Below, in pieces: positions 1 through 5,401 of a stretch of 7,284 nucleotides of DNA (positions within the stretch are counted from its first letter, which is position 1; each line of letters begins with the position of its first letter). The position numbers and the translations under genes were made by a program. The notes beneath the pieces are model-generated. The model worked only from the letters and a program-made list of their open reading frames with translations, was not told the origin of the DNA and ran no database searches. Source of the stretch: Verrucomicrobiota bacterium. Its GTDB lineage: Bacteria; Verrucomicrobiota; Verrucomicrobiia; Chthoniobacterales; UBA10450. The stretch spans positions 1 to 7,284 of the forward strand of contig QHRC01000035.1 of assembly GCA_003219995.1 (NCBI GenBank). Reading direction: 5' to 3'.

Positions 1-156
1 ATCATTGGATTCGGTTTTGCCGATTTTGAAAAAGGCGAGCGAGATCGGCTGATCTGCGCGGCAAATGTAGCGCAAGCGCCTCGCTTGCGAACGGGATTGA
101 ACGCAACCGGGGACGGTCGCGCTACCATAATAACCACGCCACGCGGCGAAGCATGA
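1..156 (+). CDS. 3' end of an unidentified gene, possibly PilZ-like
   Basis: Frame 1 is open from the window edge to a TGA at 154-156 (51 codons). The first 20 or so residues read like a real protein end: IIGFGFADFEKGERDRL. This resembles the last strand and helix of PilZ domains, which bind cyclic di-GMP (a G-x-x-F strand followed by an acidic stretch and an ER-x-x-L helix). The resemblance is from memory of the family, and the diagnostic RxxxR and D/NxSxxG motifs would lie outside the window. From about codon 22 the reading frame runs into the hairpin repeat at 66-126, so the last 30 residues are probably repeat-encoded and the original stop may have been lost. It could also be chance coding through a repeat. 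Confidence 0.3.
   Translation: MIGFGFADFEKGERDRLICAANVAQAPRLRTGLNATGDGRATIITTPRGEA
66..126. repeat. Hairpin repeat, REP-like
   Basis: CGCAAGCG (71-78) and CGCTTGCG (82-89) form a perfect 8-bp stem around a CCT loop. An outer inverted pair, GTAGCGC (67-73) and GCGCTAC (119-125), brackets the unit. This layout, with GTAGCGC at both ends and a GC-rich hairpin inside, is typical of dispersed intergenic repeats. Copy number cannot be judged from one window. Confidence 0.6.
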
Positions 157-179
157 CGGCTGATTGCGAAATGGTGTAG

Positions 180-200
180 AGGCGGCTGTGTCAGCCGCCT
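180..200. repeat. Hairpin repeat, 9-bp perfect stem
   Basis: AGGCGGCTG (180-188) pairs perfectly with CAGCCGCCT (192-200) around a TGT loop. There is no T tract on either side, so a simple intrinsic terminator is unlikely. The form is that of a REP-like mobile palindrome. It sits downstream of the leftward gene cluster and of the plus-strand gene end, where it could protect transcript ends. Confidence 0.6.
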
Positions 201-212
201 GTGTATTGCCTC

Positions 213-233
213 CGGCGCTCGCGGCGAGCGCCG
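213..233. repeat. Hairpin repeat, GC-rich
   Basis: CGGCGCTCGC (213-222) is the exact reverse complement of GCGAGCGCCG (224-233). Realistically this gives an 8-bp stem with a 5-nt loop. It is the third strong palindrome within 170 bp and is separated from the second by only 12 nt, so the two may belong to one composite element. The stretch from 234 to 416 holds no gene that I can support. Confidence 0.6.
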
Positions 234-416
234 TTACAATCTTACTGCCGCTGCCGCAATTGCCTTCGCGATATGTAGCCAGCTCCTCGATTTTCTCTAG
301 ACCGTGATTGGGGCGTTCTGCAAAGGCCGCTGGCTTTTTAGCACGAAGAGAAGGCGGGACTCAGTTGTGCCGCTTCTCGAAAAAGCGATCGAGATCGAAA
401 CTTGCTTGAGGTGCGT

Positions 417-608
417 CTAGAAAGCGGAAAAACGTCGACGCACGATTTTCGGATTGCCTTTACTGTCCTTCCCAACAATCTCATGGGTCGCGCCAGGGGG
501 AAGTTTTCCGTTCACGCGCTCAACAGCTTCTCCCCTGCTTAACAAGTCTTGTTTGAAACGCTCTTCCGTTTTTCGTTGTTTGGTGCTTTTCGGTTTTTTG
601 CCAGCCAC
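417..608 (-). CDS. Small highly basic protein, unknown function
   Basis: 63 residues, GTG start at 608 (reverse complement of CAC at 606-608), TAG stop at 417-419. It begins 9 nt after the metallopeptidase stop codon, so the two are almost certainly cotranscribed. It has 17 Lys/Arg residues. The first half (residues 1-25) is a charged, probably helical segment (MAGKKPKSTKQRKTEERFKQ). The second half has a proline-glycine turn (LPPGATHEIVG) and a likely beta hairpin ending in IVRRRFSAF. There is no signal peptide, membrane segment or cysteine. A weak TAGG lies before the GTG. The charge would allow nucleic-acid binding, but the tight coupling also makes it a candidate substrate, inhibitor or partner of the peptidase. 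I do not recognise the family. Confidence 0.65.
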   Translation of the reverse strand: MAGKKPKSTKQRKTEERFKQDLLSRGEAVERVNGKLPPGATHEIVGKDSKGNPKIVRRRFSAF

Positions 609-617
609 AATGCAAAC

Positions 618-2150
618 CTAACCATGGCGGGATGCACAAGCAAATCCGCAATCGAAATGGATGCGTTTGAGCGCCAGCCCGCCAGACATTTTTACCAGCA
701 TATGTGTCTTTCTGCGCAGCGGATGCTGGAGAAGAAAACCGGCACGATTGCCAATAGCGGCTTTGAGATCGATGCGCCCGAGTCGCAGCAAATCTTCCAG
801 AAATGACTTTGCTGCTTCATCATGCGCAGGCGGAGTAAGAGAGCCTGCTTCTGGCGCTGCACCGGCGACGTTAAACCGCTTGGGCTGCGAGGCCACATGC
901 ATCATAATCGAATCGATACCGAGGCCGTATTCGGAACAGGCGATCGGTGCAGTGGGCAGGTCTTCCGCGGCTTGAGCTAAATTTACCATCCCTGCAACCG
1001 TGCGCGGCGACTCCGGGCCGGCCACTCCCGCGGTGTGTGCAGATTCGGGCGAGAGAATTCCGTGTCGCATAAACGCCCCGGCAAGCGCCTGGTGATGTGT
1101 GACCGGGGCGCTGCGCATCATCGCGGCGGCGATCTGGCTATAATAGGACGGAACTACCGGCGCTGTCTGGATCGCTTTGATCAGAAGTTTTGCTGCGTCC
1201 ACACTCGCCTGTTGTAGATTTTTTTCCGTTGCCGCACCGAACGTATCGAAGATTCCGGCCAGACCTTCAAAAAAAGCGCCTGTAAATACTCGCGAAAATG
1301 AATGCGGTTCGGAAGAGAGCAGTGAAGCCGGGGCTTCAGGAGGCAGACCGGTGGGATCTTTGTAAAAAAATGAATTAACCGCGTTTCGCAAGCAGTCGCT
1401 CTCCACCGCGTCGGGATAACTTTGCCGGATGGCCCAACCCAGCTGCTCGGCAAGTCGCGAGAGTTGCGAGTTATGATAGAGACGGTCTTGCGTGTCGAGC
1501 AGGACGCGTTCGCGAACGGATTGAAGCTGCAACGCTGCAAGCAGCGCGCTCATGTCGCCGAAAGACTCGTGAAAGGCAGCCGCCTCAGCTGTGGCCGCGT
1601 TCCACAATTGCGGGCGCAAAGCGTCGAGCACAGCGTGCCCAAATTCGTGGCACACCACGTCGGGGCTCTCGCCCGAATAGACGATCATCCTGCCCGCAGA
1701 ACCATGAAAGAAATCCAACCCGCGGCGATCGTAATAAGCATTCAGGTCCTCACCCACGTCGAGGGATACGCGCAAACGAGTGCCTACCGTCGAGTGCCAG
1801 TTGGTGCCACTTGGCAAAAGCGGCGCCCAAAAATCGGCGGTTCGACGCAGCGCATCGGCAGCGGTCCAGTAACGAAACTCCGTTGTTCCAGCATTATAGC
1901 GCCGGGGCTTCGGCGTCGATCCAGCAATCATCACCGGCAGCGCCTTTGCATTGAGATCGGGAATGGGGCGGACCACGGGAGCAGCAAGAGCCGGCGGTCT
2001 AGTCGGCCGGCTTTGGGCGTAGGGATCATTTTCCCACGCCAATACGTCCAAACCGCCTGAACCTGATCCGTTGGTTGATGTTGCTGCTTGAACTTTTTGT
2101 CCGCGTCGTAAACGACGAACCCGCGCTGCTTTCAGTGTTTTCTTTGGCAT
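618..2150 (-). CDS. Thermolysin-like (gluzincin) zinc metallopeptidase
   Basis: 510 residues, ATG start at 2150, TAG stop at 618-620. The zinc site is HEFGH (His168, Glu169, His172). The third ligand is probably Glu195 in FHESFGD, with Asp199 four residues later, the same spacing as Glu166 and Asp170 in thermolysin. Upstream, LNAYYD (136-141) and SPDVVCHEFGH match the M4 pattern of an N-A-x-x edge strand followed by DVVxHE. His283 in EPHSFSRVFTGAFFE fits the catalytic histidine before the 'NKAFY' helix of M4 enzymes. These are family-level resemblances read by eye. The N-terminus is basic (KKTLKAARVRRLRRGQK) with no hydrophobic signal sequence, and no propeptide is obvious, unlike secreted M4 enzymes, so a cytoplasmic location or non-standard export is implied. 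Residues 300-500 are mostly helical and unassigned. It is the third gene of the leftward cluster. A weak GAGA lies about 12 nt before the ATG. Confidence 0.85.
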   Translation of the reverse strand: MPKKTLKAARVRRLRRGQKVQAATSTNGSGSGGLDVLAWENDPYAQSRPTRPPALAAPVVRPIPDLNAKALPVMIAGSTPKPRRYNAGTTEFRYWTAADALRRTADFWAPLLPSGTNWHSTVGTRLRVSLDVGEDLNAYYDRRGLDFFHGSAGRMIVYSGESPDVVCHEFGHAVLDALRPQLWNAATAEAAAFHESFGDMSALLAALQLQSVRERVLLDTQDRLYHNSQLSRLAEQLGWAIRQSYPDAVESDCLRNAVNSFFYKDPTGLPPEAPASLLSSEPHSFSRVFTGAFFEGLAGIFDTFGAATEKNLQQASVDAAKLLIKAIQTAPVVPSYYSQIAAAMMRSAPVTHHQALAGAFMRHGILSPESAHTAGVAGPESPRTVAGMVNLAQAAEDLPTAPIACSEYGLGIDSIMMHVASQPKRFNVAGAAPEAGSLTPPAHDEAAKSFLEDLLRLGRIDLKAAIGNRAGFLLQHPLRRKTHMLVKMSGGLALKRIHFDCGFACASRHG

Positions 2151-2175
2151 AAGCGTTTTGATCTCTTTCTAGGTC

Positions 2176-2189
2176 GAACGTAGAACGTA
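2176..2189. repeat. Tandem heptamer in the lipoprotein-peptidase gap
   Basis: GAACGTA occurs twice in direct succession (2176-2182, 2183-2189), followed by the palindrome ATTTAAAT (2189-2196). It lies in the 88-nt gap ahead of the metallopeptidase gene, about 26-40 nt before its start codon. It could be an operator or a short repeat scar. With two copies it may also be chance. Confidence 0.3.
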
Positions 2190-2238
2190 TTTAAATCAGT
2201 CTCCTTTGGGCGTTGCAGTGGGCTCAACCTGTGTTGTG

Positions 2239-3441
2239 TCAGTTGGGCGTGGCCGAAAAAGCAGGCGACGGCTCCGCTTCTGTCGGCGAGGACTCCTGGT
2301 CGGTGGGATTCTGAAAAGCCTCCTTCTTTTGGGGGGAGTTTTTGGGAAGAAGATTGTTGAGCTCGGCTTGTTTCTTTTGCAGGTCGATCTGGGCTTGGAG
2401 ATAATCCCTTTGCGCCTTTAACTGGGCTGTTTGGTCTTTAATGTCGCGCGTAGCGGCTTCGCTTTGGATTTTGATAATCGCGGGAACTGCTTCAGCCGCT
2501 TTCGACACGATTTTCTGGGGGATTTGCACAGCCGCCAAAGCCTGGCTTGGTCGTGTAAATTTCACGTGATTGAGCATGCCCTTTGAAAAGGTCAGCTGCG
2601 TATCCTGCTTAACGAGCGTGGCACGCCGTAGACTCACGCATTCTATGAAACGATAATCTGGGAGCGTGTAAACGACGGAGTCTTTAGTGTCGGGCGCAGC
2701 CGCCTTGCCGATTGAAAAATTCAAAGTAACGGCAACCGGCGGATGATAGAATACACCATCGGTTTTTGTGCTACTAACAGTTTTTGACCCGAGGTCTTTG
2801 CCCTTGCCTAAATCTGCGATCTTTCGGCAGTCAATTGTTAAGGTAATACCCATGTCGCGCAAAAATTCCTCGGCGGCATCGGCTTGTTTTTTGTCCAGCG
2901 GGTCGAATGTATAAACGAAGGGGCGCGGCTTCTTCTCGAGCTTTCCTGTGATACCTAATTCCGCGCTGATCTTAAAGAGATTGACCGCGATTTCGGTCAT
3001 GCTCTCAATTATCGCCGGCGTCTGATCCGTACTTGTCGAGTTAACGGTTTTCAGCAGTCCGTTGTCATCGATTTCGAGTGTAAATTCATCGTCGTAAAGG
3101 ACGCTTGATCGATATTTGAAAAAACAGCGTTCCTCTCGATAGGGTTCAATCAACCGCTCTGTCGTTATTTTGAAAGAACTCTCGTCACCACTCTTTTGGT
3201 AACTCCCGGTCATACGAATTTTTCCGCGCGGTAGGAAGTAATGCAGACCGACCTGTGCTTGGTTCCCGCTAGGCTGACCTTCCGGCGATATGTCGGCGTA
3301 GAGATTGGACTGAGTAGTACAGGAGCTTAGCCCGAGGAGGATCGGAGACATTCCGCCAACGAGGAGCGTACATAGAACGATGCGATGCCGCAAATAGGAT
3401 ATATCCAAGAAACGAATCGGATTAGGACTGATCGTGCTCAC
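2239..3441 (-). CDS. Predicted lipoprotein with C-terminal coiled coil
   Basis: 400 residues, GTG start at 3441, TGA stop at 2239-2241. Residues 18-40 are a basic n-region (RHR) and a hydrophobic core leading to the lipobox LSSC, with Cys41 as the lipidated residue, so it should be anchored in the envelope. A TTG at codon 17 would give a more usual 25-residue signal peptide and may be the true start. The mature part opens with a likely beta-rich domain (HYFLPRGKIRMTG, about 66-140). Mixed alpha/beta sequence follows to about 300. Residues 326-365 form a charged coiled coil (QLKAQRDYLQAQIDLQKKQ), then a Pro/Ser/Glu-rich tail. It lies 35 nt after the small membrane protein gene and 88 nt before the metallopeptidase gene. 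G+C appears lower here than in flanking genes. I do not recognise the family. Confidence 0.75.
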   Translation of the reverse strand: MSTISPNPIRFLDISYLRHRIVLCTLLVGGMSPILLGLSSCTTQSNLYADISPEGQPSGNQAQVGLHYFLPRGKIRMTGSYQKSGDESSFKITTERLIEPYREERCFFKYRSSVLYDDEFTLEIDDNGLLKTVNSTSTDQTPAIIESMTEIAVNLFKISAELGITGKLEKKPRPFVYTFDPLDKKQADAAEEFLRDMGITLTIDCRKIADLGKGKDLGSKTVSSTKTDGVFYHPPVAVTLNFSIGKAAAPDTKDSVVYTLPDYRFIECVSLRRATLVKQDTQLTFSKGMLNHVKFTRPSQALAAVQIPQKIVSKAAEAVPAIIKIQSEAATRDIKDQTAQLKAQRDYLQAQIDLQKKQAELNNLLPKNSPQKKEAFQNPTDQESSPTEAEPSPAFSATPN

Positions 3442-3476
3442 CTAGTTTCGGTTAAAGGACCGGGCCGCTGACCGAT

Positions 3477-3809
3477 CTATTCTTGCTTTGGCGACCCCAA
3501 GAGGGTTTTCCTCAGGAGCATAACCGGACCGCCGCCAGAAACGTCAGGCCTGCCGCTCAGAATCAAAATTAGAGAAAGAAGCAGATAAAATAAAAAGCCC
3601 GCGCCGATGCCTATTCCATAAGGACCAATCCATCCAGATGTTTGCTGGAAATAACCGACGAGGGCGCCCCCGCCGATAGCTCCGATAGCACTGGAGAGTA
3701 ATTCAATATTGAACTTATCCGTGTGCCTGACGGCGTAATAAAGGAGATAGCCGAAAACGAAACCAATACAGAATATGCCAGCGAATATTTTGCTGTCCAT
3801 GTCCGCCAT
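3477..3809 (-). CDS. Small three-helix membrane protein, unknown function
   Basis: 110 residues, ATG start at 3809. A GGTGA element lies about 10 nt upstream and supports this start; a second ATG at codon 4 is possible. Three hydrophobic segments are visible: about residues 8-27 (IFAGIFCIGFVFGYLLYYAV), 37-53 (LLSSAIGAIGGGALVGY) and 62-85 (GPYGIGIGAGFLFYLLLSLI). The glycine-rich second helix suggests tight helix packing. The C-terminal 25 residues are polar with a basic patch. It is the first gene of the leftward cluster and probably sits in the inner membrane, while the next gene encodes an envelope lipoprotein, so physical partnership is plausible but not shown. No family is recognised. Confidence 0.7.
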   Translation of the reverse strand: MADMDSKIFAGIFCIGFVFGYLLYYAVRHTDKFNIELLSSAIGAIGGGALVGYFQQTSGWIGPYGIGIGAGFLFYLLLSLILILSGRPDVSGGGPVMLLRKTLLGSPKQE

Positions 3810-3835
3810 TAGAACAAACTCACCCGCTTTTGCCT

Positions 3836-3858
3836 ATCGGGGGCAGCCCCTGATTTTT
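3836..3858 (+). repeat. Hairpin element, copy 1
   Basis: Structure is ATCGGGG, loop GCAG, CCCC-T-GAT, then TTTT. ATC and GGGG pair with GAT and CCCC, leaving one bulged T: 7 bp with a tetraloop and a T-rich 3' side, terminator-like on the plus strand. Copy 2 at 4396-4418 has identical arms and a different loop. This copy lies between the 86-residue and 110-residue genes, close to the candidate promoter. Confidence 0.55.
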
Positions 3859-3863
3859 CGAAG

Positions 3864-3893
3864 CTTACACAAGCGCGGGTCGAAGACTGCCAA
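3864..3893 (-). promoter_or_regulatory. Candidate sigma-70 promoter of the leftward cluster
   Basis: On the minus strand TTGGCA (plus 3888-3893, 5 of 6 matches to TTGACA) and TGTAAG (plus 3864-3869, 4 of 6 matches to TATAAT) are separated by 18 nt. Transcription would begin near 3857, inside hairpin element copy 1, about 48 nt before the membrane-protein start. This is a match by eye only. Confidence 0.3.
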
Positions 3894-3925
3894 ACCGCGA
3901 GGTTCGAGAATTTGAATTTGCTAAA

Positions 3926-4186
3926 TCAACTTAGAGATTTGCGCAGCTTCGGCCGTGGATCGGGAAGGGGCACAAAATGCTCCGGTGTGATCTTCCAATG
4001 AGGCAGAGTTTCAATGAGCTTGGTCACGCCACTCGCTGGCGCTTCGATCAAGATCATTCGTGATGACTCATCGAGCACTTTGGAATTCGGAAGGGCACGA
4101 ATGCGGCGGATGTCCCGAGCAGGCCTATTGCCTTCCCCTTCAAATCTCAGGATGAAACGCGCCACTACAGAACTTAGATGTACCAT
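3926..4186 (-). CDS. Small protein resembling a free-standing S8 propeptide (I9-like)
   Basis: 86 residues, ATG start at 4186, 8 nt after the stop of the subtilisin remnant. The predicted order is strand (ARFILRFEG, 9-17), helix (ARDIRRIRALP, 23-33), strand (SKVLDES), strand (RMILIEAPA, 43-51), helix (GVTKLIETLP, 53-62), strand (WKITPEHFVPLP). This beta-alpha-beta-beta-alpha-beta order is that of the ferredoxin-like inhibitor I9/subtilisin propeptide fold, which chaperones folding of S8 enzymes and then inhibits them. I infer the role from that order and from the tight coupling to an S8 gene; no diagnostic I9 motif can be claimed. A GTG at codon 8 gives an alternative start (MARFILRF). There is no signal peptide. 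If the peptidase is dead, this is an orphaned partner. It could also simply be an unrelated small protein. Confidence 0.6.
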   Translation of the reverse strand: MVHLSSVVARFILRFEGEGNRPARDIRRIRALPNSKVLDESSRMILIEAPASGVTKLIETLPHWKITPEHFVPLPDPRPKLRKSLS

Positions 4187-4194
4187 TGCTCAAT

Positions 4195-4395
4195 TCAAAT
4201 GATGATGCCGCGACCCTCCAACGTAGCGGGAAATCCCAGTGACTGCGCAGCATTCATCACCAATTGAGCAATCGCATCCGAGCGAGCTTGATCGCGCTTC
4301 TGAGAAAGTAAGCCCGGCTGAAGAGAGAGAAGCCTGGCGGCTGCCCCTGTCGCGGCTGGACATGCCATCGATGTTCCATCCATCACAGCATAACG
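4195..4395 (-). pseudogene. 3' remnant of a subtilisin-like (S8) serine peptidase gene
   Basis: The last 66 codons of an S8 catalytic domain, ending in TGA at 4195-4197. The remnant begins RYAVMDGTSMACPAATG. GTSMA-x-P with the following G is the S8 catalytic-serine motif, and the helix AARLL after it is usual for the family. The end (LEGRGIII) matches the G-x-G strand that closes subtilisin domains. The Asp and His parts of the triad, about 200-250 residues, are missing. Upstream of 4395 the frame stays open to 4824 but only because it runs antisense to the response regulator, and nothing there resembles S8. The break coincides exactly with hairpin element copy 2. I read this as a truncated, inactive gene; an intact copy may exist elsewhere. 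Confidence 0.8.
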
Positions 4396-4418
4396 ATCGG
4401 GGATGACCCCTGATTTTT
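4396..4418 (+). repeat. Hairpin element, copy 2, terminator-like
   Basis: Structure is ATCGGGG, loop ATGA, CCCC-T-GAT, then a run of nine T residues (4414-4422). Arms match copy 1 (3836-3858) in all 19 non-loop positions, and only the 4-nt loop differs. On the plus strand it looks like an intrinsic terminator with one bulged T. It forms the exact 5' border of the S8 remnant. Confidence 0.55.
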
Positions 4419-4470
4419 TTTTAGGTTTTTTGGAAACTTCGTCCGGCAATTCCCGTAGACGGCTGGTGAA

Positions 4471-4476
4471 GAGGAA
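4471..4476 (+). promoter_or_regulatory. Shine-Dalgarno site deciding the regulator start
   Basis: GAGGAA ends 7 nt before ATG 4484, the best ribosome-binding site among the candidate starts of the regulator. The competing starts (ATG 4403, CTG 4619, GTG 4634) have none that is clear. Confidence 0.5.
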
Positions 4477-4483
4477 TTCTGTG

Positions 4484-5305
4484 ATGCAAAACCAGACAAT
4501 AAACGACCGAAGATTGAGATCTGGCTCCGGGGTAGGCGGGCGGAACGGACGATCGAGCCAACACCAGAAGTTAAAAGGGGCACACGCGAGGCCGGAACGG
4601 CCTAGCCCGATAGAAACCCTGACAAAAACGAACGTGCTCACAGTCCACGCGGCACCGCTAATCCGTTTCGGACTGGCCCGGTTCCTCGAGACGAGCGGGC
4701 GATTTGAAGTCTGTGCAGAAACGGATGACGTGCCAACAGCCCGGCAGTTGTTCGTCCAGCAGCCGCCGCAAATCGTGGTGCTCGGCCTTACTCTTCGCGG
4801 CGGCGACGGCATCGAGCTAATCAAAGATTTCCGGAAATTGAATCCCTCGGCACGAACGATCGTGCTTACGACGCGCGAAGATCCGTTGTCGATGCAACGC
4901 GCCCTCCCGGAAATTCTGATCGCACTCGATCAAATTTTGAGCGGCAATCTGTATGTAGGCCCCAGTGTCTTACGACGACTTTTGGGAAATCTTGCCAACG
5001 GTGCAATTGAATCGGTCACTTCCGAGTTAAAACATCTGAGCGATCGCGAGCTACAGGTATTGTCGCTGATCGGACGCGGCTTCGGCGCTTCGCGGCTGGC
5101 CCATGAACTGCATTTGAGCGTGAAGACGATCGAGACCTATCAGATGCACATCAAAGAAAAGCTTGGGCTGCGCAGCGCGGCCGAATTGAGCGAGAAAGCT
5201 ACACGTTGGATGATGCATTCTGCCCGGAGGAATTTGCGATTTAAGAAACAAGCCTCGCGCAAGAACGGTCACACGTCTCCAAACCCGCTCGTTGGCCCTT
5301 GCTGA
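4484..5305 (+). CDS. NarL/LuxR-type response regulator with degenerate receiver
   Basis: 273 residues from ATG 4484, TGA stop at 5303-5305. Residues 51-155 are a receiver domain and 184-240 a LuxR-type helix-turn-helix (LSDRELQVLSLIGRGF, then LSVKTIETYQMHIKEKLGL), which is well conserved. The receiver lacks the phosphorylation site. The acidic pair of V-D-D-H-P is H55-A56 in VHAAP, the phosphorylated Asp of VVVLDL is Gly101 in IVVLGL, and the GA-x-GY-x-x-K stretch is absent because QRAL141 is followed directly by PEILIALDQ, which suggests about 15 residues lost in frame. It should bind DNA without phosphorylation. The start is uncertain: homology begins at about codon 50, so CTG 4619 (giving TKTNVLTVHAAP) or GTG 4634 would fit the family, while ATG 4484 has the only good Shine-Dalgarno. 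The tail after residue 245 is basic. No sensor kinase is nearby. Confidence 0.85.
   Translation: MQNQTINDRRLRSGSGVGGRNGRSSQHQKLKGAHARPERPSPIETLTKTNVLTVHAAPLIRFGLARFLETSGRFEVCAETDDVPTARQLFVQQPPQIVVLGLTLRGGDGIELIKDFRKLNPSARTIVLTTREDPLSMQRALPEILIALDQILSGNLYVGPSVLRRLLGNLANGAIESVTSELKHLSDRELQVLSLIGRGFGASRLAHELHLSVKTIETYQMHIKEKLGLRSAAELSEKATRWMMHSARRNLRFKKQASRKNGHTSPNPLVGPC
4589..4603. repeat. Short perfect inverted repeat ahead of the receiver domain
   Basis: AGGCCG and CGGCCT form a 6-bp stem around a GAA triloop, 16 nt before CTG 4619. If translation really begins at 4619 or 4634, this hairpin lies in the 5' untranslated leader and could affect initiation. If it begins at 4484 it is merely coding sequence. 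Confidence 0.3.
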
Positions 5306-5401
5306 GAATTCCTCTCGCATTTTGACTCCGAAAGCTTTCGCGGGTTGAATTCGCGAATGTCGCGGCTGCTTTCGATTTCTGAAGCGGCAAGGGCTAATTC
5401 G
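5306..5401. other. Intergenic spacer with two palindromes
   Basis: Between the regulator stop and the pseudogene start there are two perfect palindromes, CGAAAGCTTTCG (5329-5340) and ATTCGCGAAT (5349-5358), 8 nt apart. Neither is followed by a T run, so they are not typical terminators. They could be dimeric-protein sites. An AAGGG at 5389-5393 stands 8 nt before ATG 5402 and is a fair ribosome-binding site for the broken gene that follows. Confidence 0.35.

Noticed and set aside
66..233. CRISPR array
   Set aside because: The palindromes differ from each other in sequence and spacing; there is no repeated unit with uniform spacers.
371..387. CGCTT...AAGCG stem after the small basic gene as a terminator
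   Set aside because: The stem is only 5 bp with a 7-nt loop, and no T run follows on the minus strand.
1422..2060. Long plus-strand frame inside the metallopeptidase gene
   Set aside because: It is antisense to the HEFGH peptidase, which carries clear catalytic motifs. The plus-strand translation is Arg-rich and shows no domain.
4396..4824. The minus-strand frame upstream of the S8 remnant as the rest of the peptidase
   Set aside because: It lies mostly antisense to the well-supported regulator, has no Asp or His triad motif and resembles no S8 sequence. It is an accident of open frame.
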